Source: an uncultured Eubacteriales bacterium
Lineage (GTDB): Bacteria; Bacillota; Clostridia; Oscillospirales; Oscillospiraceae
Length of the DNA stretch: 9,638 bases
Direction: 5' to 3'
Assembly (NCBI GenBank): GCA_900551995.1
Contig: URXW01000049.1
Coordinates: forward strand, 1 to 9,638
In this document: positions 4,748 through 9,638 of the stretch, one piece after another
Layout: each line of letters starts with the position of its first letter
Numbering within the stretch: position 1 is the stretch's first letter
Notes under the pieces: generated by a model
Seen by the model: only the letters and a program-made list of their open reading frames with translations
The model's database searches: none
What the model was told of the DNA's origin: nothing
Made by a program: the position numbers and the translations under genes

Positions 4748-6081
4748 CACGCTTCCTCCGCCTCCCGCGCCAGCTTTTCCTCATCCACGGTGACGAGGTG
4801 TCCGCCGCGCACGGTGACGCGTCCCTGCACCACCGTGTAGTCCACCGGGCCCCGGACGCCCACGGTGCCCAGCACCGAGGCGGCGTCCTGCCCGCAGCCC
4901 ACCAGCTCCAGCCGGCGGCTGTCGATCATAAACAGGTCGGCGCACTTGCCCTCGCACAGCTGACCGATGTCGTCGCGTCCCAGCAGCCGCGCACTGCCCC
5001 GCGTGGCGAGCTTCAGAATGTCGTACCCGGTGGGTGCCTGACGGCTGGAGGTCAGCCGGTGCAGCAGGTACGCCACGCGCAGCTCTTCCAGCAGGCTGGA
5101 GCCGTCGTTGCTGGCGGAGCCGTCCACCGCCAGCCCCACCGGCACGCCCAGCGAAAGCATCTCCGGGATACGCGCCACACCGCTGGCGAGCTTCATGTTG
5201 CTGATGGGGCAGTGTGCCACACCGGTGCCGGTCTGCGCCAGCAGGCGCAGCTCCTCGTCGTTGAAGTGGATGCCGTGGGCGAACCACACGTCGTCGCCCA
5301 GCCAGCCCAGCCGCGCCATGTACTCCAACGGGCGGATGCCCTCCCGCTCCAGCATGAAGTTCTCCTCATCCTTCGTCTCGCACAGGTGGGTGTGGAGCCG
5401 CACGCCGTACTGCCGCGCCAGGAGCGCGCTCTGCCGCAGCAGTTCCGCCGACACGGAGAAGGGGGAGCAGGGAGCCAGAGCCACGCGGTGCATGGCACCG
5501 TAGCTGTCGTCGTGGTATTTCTCAATGCAGCGGACGCTGTCCGCCATGATCTCGTCCACCGTCTGCACCACGGTGTCCGGCGGCAGCCCGCCGTCCTTTT
5601 TGCTGAGATCCATGCTGCCCCGGCTGGCGTACATCCGGATACCCAGCGCGTCGGCGGCGGCAAACTGGCTTTCCAGCAGGTCGCCGCTGTGGGCGGGGAA
5701 AACGTAGTGATGGTCGAAGCAGGTGGTGCAGCCGTGCTTCATCAGCTCCCCCATACCGGTGAGGCTGGACAGGCGCACCACGTCCCCGTCCAGATTCTTC
5801 CATATCTCGTACAGCGTCCGCAGCCAGTCGAACAGCTCCATGCGCTGCACCTGCGGCAGATTCCGGGAGAACACCTGATACAAGTGGTGGTGGGTGTTCA
5901 CCAGACCGGGATAGCACAGCATATAGCGGCCGTCGATGGTCTCGTCGGCGGTGACGTCCAGAGCTGCGCCGATGGTCTTGATGAAGCCGTTTTCGCAGTA
6001 GAGGTCAACGTTTTGCAGGATGCGGTCACTGTCGTCGCAGGTGACCAGCTGGGCGATATTCCTAATGAGCAGGGTGGACAT
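4723..6081 (-). CDS. Amidohydrolase, probable 8-oxoguanine deaminase
   Basis: A 452-residue metal-dependent amidohydrolase of the cytosine/guanine deaminase group, close to 8-oxoguanine deaminase and the hydroxydechloroatrazine ethylaminohydrolase-like family. Predicted metal and catalytic residues are all present: H64 and H66 in NTHHHLYQ, H232 and E235 in HTHLCE, H269 in WFAHGIH and D320 in VDGSASND. The stretch RGSMDLS...GGLPPD (154-169) is typical of the 8-oxoguanine deaminase branch. It would hydrolyse an amino-purine to the oxo-purine and ammonia in the cytoplasm (8-oxoguanine to urate). It follows a purine-type ABC transporter on the same strand, 80 bases after the last permease, which supports a purine substrate. 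ATG at 6081 has AAGGAGG 7 bases upstream. Guanine deaminase or a pterin or triazine aminohydrolase are alternatives. Metal-site completeness is clear; the exact substrate is inferred. Confidence 0.8.
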   Translation of the reverse strand: MSTLLIRNIAQLVTCDDSDRILQNVDLYCENGFIKTIGAALDVTADETIDGRYMLCYPGLVNTHHHLYQVFSRNLPQVQRMELFDWLRTLYEIWKNLDGDVVRLSSLTGMGELMKHGCTTCFDHHYVFPAHSGDLLESQFAAADALGIRMYASRGSMDLSKKDGGLPPDTVVQTVDEIMADSVRCIEKYHDDSYGAMHRVALAPCSPFSVSAELLRQSALLARQYGVRLHTHLCETKDEENFMLEREGIRPLEYMARLGWLGDDVWFAHGIHFNDEELRLLAQTGTGVAHCPISNMKLASGVARIPEMLSLGVPVGLAVDGSASNDGSSLLEELRVAYLLHRLTSSRQAPTGYDILKLATRGSARLLGRDDIGQLCEGKCADLFMIDSRRLELVGCGQDAASVLGTVGVRGPVDYTVVQGRVTVRGGHLVTVDEEKLAREAEEACRAYLSKA

Positions 6082-6117
6082 GGCGATTCCTCCTTGACAG
6101 ATGGTGGATGGATAGAG

Positions 6118-6151
6118 AAAAAGAGCAGGCCGCAGAGCAACCTACTCTTTT
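6118..6151 (-). terminator. Hairpin between permease and deaminase, possible partial terminator
   Basis: On the minus strand, AAAGAGTAGG (6141-6150) pairs with CCTGCTCTTT (6120-6129) through one G-T wobble around an 11-base loop. The arms extend slightly and run into TTTTTCTCTATC. It starts about 10 bases after the permease stop and lies upstream of the deaminase ribosome binding site. I found no convincing promoter between the hairpin and the deaminase, so it more likely attenuates than fully separates the genes. Confidence 0.6.
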
Positions 6152-6161
6152 CAATGCAGGG

Positions 6162-7151
6162 TCAGCGTTCCTCGCGGAAATAGGAAAGACCGAGGGACGC
6201 AGGGGGCTGATCCTCCCGCTTTTTACGCAGGGACACGATGATCAGCACCACGAGGGTGATCACATAGGGGAGCATCTTGTACAGCTCCTTCACCGCCATC
6301 TGTGTGCCGGTGGGCAGGTAGATGTTCAGGATGTACAGACCGCCGAACAGGATGGATGCCAGAATACTGACGTTGGGACGCCAGATGGTGAAGATGACCA
6401 GCGCGATAGCCAGCCAGCCGCGGTCACCGAAGGCGTTGTTGGACCACACGCCGTTGGCGTAGTCCATGACGTAGTACAGACCGCCCAGACCTGCGATCAT
6501 GGAGCCGATGCAGGTGGCGAAATATTTGTACTTGGTGACGTTGATACCGGCGGCGTCAGCGGTGGAGGCACTCTCGCCCACGGCACGCAGGTGCAGACCG
6601 GGACGGGTGCGGTTCAGAAAATAGGACGTGCCCAGGGCGAGGATAATGGCGACATACGCCAGGAAGCCGTAGGACAGGAACAGCTGCCCGAACCAGCCGG
6701 TGCTGCCCGCACCGGGCAGGGTGGTTTTGAAGAACAGGCTGGTGCTGGACAACGCGATGGAGGGCACCTCACTATTGGTCAGCTTAATGAGGGAGCCGCC
6801 GAAGAAGTTACCCACGCCCACGCCGAAGGTGGTCAGGGCAAGACCGGTGACGTTCTGGTTGGCGCGGAGGGTAACGGTCAGGAAGCAGTACAGCAGACCC
6901 ATCAGCAGGGAACCCAGCAGGGAGCACAGAATGGGGATCATGATGGCGAGGAAGCCATTCAGCTGCGTGGTGCTCTGTTCATAGAAGAACGCGCCGATAA
7001 CGCCGCTGATACCGCCCACGTACATGATGCCGGGGATACCGAGGTTCAGGTTGCCGGATTTCTCCGTCAGAATTTCGCCGGTGCTGCCGAACAGCAGGGG
7101 GATGCCCTGCATCACGGCGCGGGGGAAGAAAGAAATGAAGTTAAAGCCCAT
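6162..7151 (-). CDS. Nucleoside/purine ABC transporter permease, second subunit (NupQ-like)
   Basis: A 329-residue integral membrane protein of the branched-chain/BMP-type permease superfamily, with about eight or more hydrophobic segments. Family marks are TEKSGNLNLGIPG (29-41), RANQNVTGLALTTFG (96-110) and the cytoplasmic coupling loop TRPGLHLRAVGESASTADAAG (182-202), followed by GWLAIALVIFTIWRP (245-259). Many relatives have NLGxEG where this has NLGIPG (36-41). It should form the membrane channel together with the permease encoded just upstream and take energy from the ATPase. Only three bases separate its ATG from the upstream stop codon, and its AAAGGAGG lies within the end of the upstream gene. 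The substrate, nucleosides or purine bases, is inferred from the family and the adjacent deaminase. Confidence 0.85.
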   Translation of the reverse strand: MGFNFISFFPRAVMQGIPLLFGSTGEILTEKSGNLNLGIPGIMYVGGISGVIGAFFYEQSTTQLNGFLAIMIPILCSLLGSLLMGLLYCFLTVTLRANQNVTGLALTTFGVGVGNFFGGSLIKLTNSEVPSIALSSTSLFFKTTLPGAGSTGWFGQLFLSYGFLAYVAIILALGTSYFLNRTRPGLHLRAVGESASTADAAGINVTKYKYFATCIGSMIAGLGGLYYVMDYANGVWSNNAFGDRGWLAIALVIFTIWRPNVSILASILFGGLYILNIYLPTGTQMAVKELYKMLPYVITLVVLIIVSLRKKREDQPPASLGLSYFREER

Positions 7152-7154
7152 CCG

Positions 7155-8249
7155 TCACGCCTCCTTTTTGCTGCTCTTACGCAGGCTGACCTTGTAGGTG
7201 ATAAAGAACTCGGTAGCAATAATGAAGAACAGGATGAAACCGGTCAGAATGTCGGCGAAGGACTGGTTCAAGCTGAAGGCGGTGGAGATCTCGCTGGCAC
7301 CGCGGCTCATAACCACCAGCAGCAGGGAGGAGGCGATCATAATGAAGGGATTGAACTTGGACATCCACGACACCATGACGGCGGTAAAGCCGCGGCTGTC
7401 CACGATGGTGGTGGTCAGCGTGTGGCTGATACCGGCGGTGAGGATGTAGCCCATCAGACCGCAGATGGCACCGGAGAGCACCATGGTGCGGATGATGACG
7501 CGATCCACCTTAATACCGGCGTAGCTGGCGGTGCGCTGGCTCTCGCCTACCACGGCGATCTCGTAGCCGTGCTTGCTGTAAGTGAGGTACACGTACATCA
7601 TGCCCGTCAGCAACGCCACCACGAGGATGGGGAGCAGCTGCGCCTGCCCGCCGATGCGGGGCAGCCAGCCGGCCTCGGTGCCCTGGTTGATAATGCCGAT
7701 CTTACCGGCACCCTTGGGCACCTCCCACACGATGATGAAGTAGGATGCCAGCTGCATGGCGATGTAGTTCATCATCAGCGTGAACAGCGTCTCGTTGGTG
7801 TTCCACTTTGCCTTGAAGAAGGCGGGCAGGAAGCCCCAGATGGCACCCGCCAGCAGCGCGGCGGCGAAGGAGATGAGGATCAGCAGCCCGTTGGACACCT
7901 TGCCGCCCAGCAGGATCATGCAGGCGGTGGTGGCAAGACAGCCGATCAGCGTCTGCCCTTCGGCACCGATGTTCCAGAAACGCATCTTGAACGCAGGCGT
8001 TACCGCCAGAGAGATACCCAGCAGCACGGCGACGTTCTGCCATGTGACCCAGCTCTTGCGGGCGGTGCCGAAGGCACCCTTGAGGATGGTGCCGTAGACG
8101 GCGATGGGATCCTGTCCCGTCAGCAGCGTCGTCACCAGTCCGCAGAACACGAGGGCCAGCAGCAGTATGCCGCCGCGGATCAGCAGAGCCTTGGAGAGAG
8201 GCAGCGTGTCCCGCTTGGAGATATGAAAGAGCGAGCCTTTTTTATTCAT
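7155..8249 (-). CDS. Nucleoside/purine ABC transporter permease, first subunit (NupP-like)
   Basis: A 364-residue integral membrane protein paired with the following permease. A short cytoplasmic N terminus precedes a first membrane segment (about 22-44) and a series of further hydrophobic segments. Hallmarks are FWNIGAEGQTLIG (91-103), the loop YSKHGYEIAVVGESQRTASYAG (224-245) and SRGFTAVMVSWMSKFNP (285-301). A lysine/serine-rich tail (356-364) ends on the cytoplasmic side. It would form half of the transmembrane path for nucleosides or purine bases. Its ATG overlaps the end of the ATPase gene by 8 bases (8242-8249), and AAGGAGG lies about 9 bases upstream, so translation is probably coupled. 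Import of another BMP-type ligand cannot be excluded. Confidence 0.85.
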   Translation of the reverse strand: MNKKGSLFHISKRDTLPLSKALLIRGGILLLALVFCGLVTTLLTGQDPIAVYGTILKGAFGTARKSWVTWQNVAVLLGISLAVTPAFKMRFWNIGAEGQTLIGCLATTACMILLGGKVSNGLLILISFAAALLAGAIWGFLPAFFKAKWNTNETLFTLMMNYIAMQLASYFIIVWEVPKGAGKIGIINQGTEAGWLPRIGGQAQLLPILVVALLTGMMYVYLTYSKHGYEIAVVGESQRTASYAGIKVDRVIIRTMVLSGAICGLMGYILTAGISHTLTTTIVDSRGFTAVMVSWMSKFNPFIMIASSLLLVVMSRGASEISTAFSLNQSFADILTGFILFFIIATEFFITYKVSLRKSSKKEA

Positions 8250-9638
8250 CTGCCTTGCCTCCTTCCACGCGGGTCATCATTGCGCCCACTTCCAGTTTAT
8301 TGGTCTTGCGGCCGTCCACCACGCCGGACACCTTGCCGCCGCAGAGCACCACGATCCGGTCGCACAGCTCCAGCAGCACGTCCAGATCCTCGCCCACGTA
8401 GACGACGGCGACGCCCTTCATCTTCTGCTCTGTCAGCAGGTTATAGATGGTGTACGAGGTGTTGATGTCCAGTCCTCGGACGGCGTAGGCGGTCATCAGC
8501 ACGGAGGGCTGCTGGGCGATCTCGCGCCCCACCAGCACCTTCTGCACGTTGCCGCCGGACATCCGCCGGACGGGGAAATTGGTGCTGGGTGTGACCACCT
8601 CCAGCTCCTGCCAGATGCGCTGCGCCAGAGCCTCCGGATCCTTGCGATCCAGGAAAATGCCCTTGCCCTTGCGCCAGGAGCGGAGCATCATGTTTCCGGT
8701 CATGCCCATGGAGCCAACCAGACCCATGCCGAGGCGATCCTCCGGCACGAAGCTCATGGCGATACCGCTCTTGCGGATGTCCATGGGATCCTTGCCCACC
8801 ATCTCCTGCGGCGCGCCGCCGCCGGGAGCGTAGTAGGTGACGGAGCCGGAGGTCACAGGGTACAGACCGGCGATGGACTCCAGCAGCTCCCGCTGCCCGG
8901 AGCCTGCGATACCTGCGATACCCAGAACCTCACCGGCGTTGACGGTAAAGGACACATCGTCCAGCCGCTTGACGCCCAGCTCGTCGAACACGGTCAGACC
9001 CTCGATCTTCAGCCGGGGCTCCACATTCACGGGGGTGGGACGGTTGATGTTCAACGCCACGCTGTGCCCCACCATCATGTCGGTGAGGGACTGCTGGTCG
9101 GCGTCCTTGGTCAGCACGTCGCCTATGTATTCGCCCTTACGCAGCACCGCCACCCGGTCAGAGACGTCCAGCACCTCGTGGAGCTTGTGGGTGATGATAA
9201 TAAGGGACTTGCCGTCCGCCTTCATGTTCCGCATGACGGCGAACAGCTTGTCCGTCTCCTGCGGCGTCAGCACGGCGGTGGGTTCATCGAGTATCAGGAT
9301 GTCAGCCCCGCGGTACAGCACCTTGACGATCTCCACCGTCTGCTTCTGGGACACGGACATATCGTAGATCTTCATGTCCGGGTCGATGTCAAAGCCGTAC
9401 TTCTCGCAGATGTTCTTGACCTTCTGGCGCGCGCTGTTAATATCCAGCCTGCCCTCCAGTCCGAGGATGATATTCTCGGTGGCGGTGAAGAGATCGACCA
9501 GCTTGAAGTGCTGGTGGATCATGCCGATACCCAGATCGAAGGCATCCTTGGGCGATGCGATGGTCACGGGCTTGTCGTGGACGTAGATCTGTCCCTCATC
9601 GGGGAAGTAGATGCCGGAGAGCATATTCATCAGCGTGG
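8242..9638 (-). CDS. ABC transporter ATPase with two nucleotide-binding domains (NupO-like), 5' truncated
   Basis: The window ends within Walker A of the first domain: the edge codons read T-L-M-N-M-L, matching the GKSTLMN pattern, so roughly 40 N-terminal residues are outside. Counting from the first visible Met (9630): Q-loop MIHQHF (37-42), signature MSVSQKQ (91-97), Walker B ILILDEPTA (111-119) and H-loop THKLHE (147-152) form domain 1. Domain 2 has a changed Walker A, GIAGSGQRE (240-248, Lys replaced by Gln), a good signature MSGGNVQKV (357-365), a Walker B without its acid (VLMTAYAVRGLD, 377-388) and YVGEDLD (411-417). One composite ATP site should therefore be active and the other degenerate, as in other BMP/sugar-type ATPases with two domains. 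It drives the two permeases. The substrate-binding lipoprotein is expected upstream, beyond the right edge. Confidence 0.9.
   Translation of the reverse strand, partial: TLMNMLSGIYFPDEGQIYVHDKPVTIASPKDAFDLGIGMIHQHFKLVDLFTATENIILGLEGRLDINSARQKVKNICEKYGFDIDPDMKIYDMSVSQKQTVEIVKVLYRGADILILDEPTAVLTPQETDKLFAVMRNMKADGKSLIIITHKLHEVLDVSDRVAVLRKGEYIGDVLTKDADQQSLTDMMVGHSVALNINRPTPVNVEPRLKIEGLTVFDELGVKRLDDVSFTVNAGEVLGIAGIAGSGQRELLESIAGLYPVTSGSVTYYAPGGGAPQEMVGKDPMDIRKSGIAMSFVPEDRLGMGLVGSMGMTGNMMLRSWRKGKGIFLDRKDPEALAQRIWQELEVVTPSTNFPVRRMSGGNVQKVLVGREIAQQPSVLMTAYAVRGLDINTSYTIYNLLTEQKMKGVAVVYVGEDLDVLLELCDRIVVLCGGKVSGVVDGRKTNKLEVGAMMTRVEGGKADE

Noticed and set aside
4798..6183. A 461-codon + strand frame opposite the deaminase
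   Set aside because: It is antisense to an amidohydrolase with all metal ligands present, its translation is rich in H, V, Q and A without motifs, and no ribosome binding site is evident.
6108..8465. A 785-codon open frame on the + strand opposite the two permeases
   Set aside because: Its translation is low-complexity (rich in G, H, Q, D and A) with no fold, and it runs exactly antisense to two well-conserved membrane proteins. It comes from the GC-rich third positions of the real genes.

Overview
The window looks like a chromosomal segment from a GC-rich anaerobic Firmicute, most likely a gut Oscillospiraceae-type clostridium. This rests on the GC-rich coding bias, strong AAGGAGG ribosome binding sites, extended -10 promoters, a DUF362 ferredoxin-like protein, a YqeC (selenium hydroxylase accessory) gene and a BMP-type purine/nucleoside ABC transporter. 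The genus cannot be fixed from sequence reading alone. There are nine protein genes (eight complete, one cut by the right edge), one partial 5S rRNA gene, and little non-coding DNA. No stretch above 300 bases lacks a gene.

Layout, left to right. Bases 1-105 are the 3' part of a 5S rRNA, the end of an rRNA operon on the + strand, closed by a long terminator hairpin (103-138). A purine-rich stretch with 10/20-bp direct repeats follows. yqeC (315-974, minus) converges on the rRNA operon, with its own terminator (273-302) and promoter (998-1026). Bases 1027-1153 hold no intact gene: there is a short open tail on the + strand followed by a strong + strand terminator, probably the remnant of a lost gene. 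A two-gene minus-strand operon comes next, an RluA-family pseudouridine synthase translationally coupled to a GNAT acetyltransferase. It diverges from a + strand DUF362/4Fe-4S protein across an unusual 100-bp region, in which two extended -10 promoters lie back to back inside a near-perfect inverted repeat. A bidirectional terminator separates the DUF362 gene from a convergent, singly transcribed TIM-barrel protein of a conserved uncharacterised family.

The right half (4723-9638, all minus strand) is one functional block read from right to left: a nucleoside/purine-type ABC transporter ATPase with two nucleotide-binding domains (5' end outside the window), two permeases, then an amidohydrolase best matching 8-oxoguanine deaminase. 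Gene overlaps and short gaps indicate one transcript for the transporter. A hairpin with a T-rich tail before the deaminase may lower its expression relative to the transporter. The inferred job is uptake of purine nucleosides or bases followed by deamination. yqeC in the same window fits, because YqeC accompanies selenium-dependent molybdenum hydroxylases that act on purines, but no such hydroxylase is present here.

I see no clearly new multi-gene system, CRISPR array or mobile element. The most notable points are the mirrored overlapping divergent promoters, the histidine-rich insert in the DUF362 ferredoxin, the conserved TIM-barrel protein of unknown function, the likely purine uptake/deamination operon with its internal hairpin, and the gene remnant near 1050-1150.
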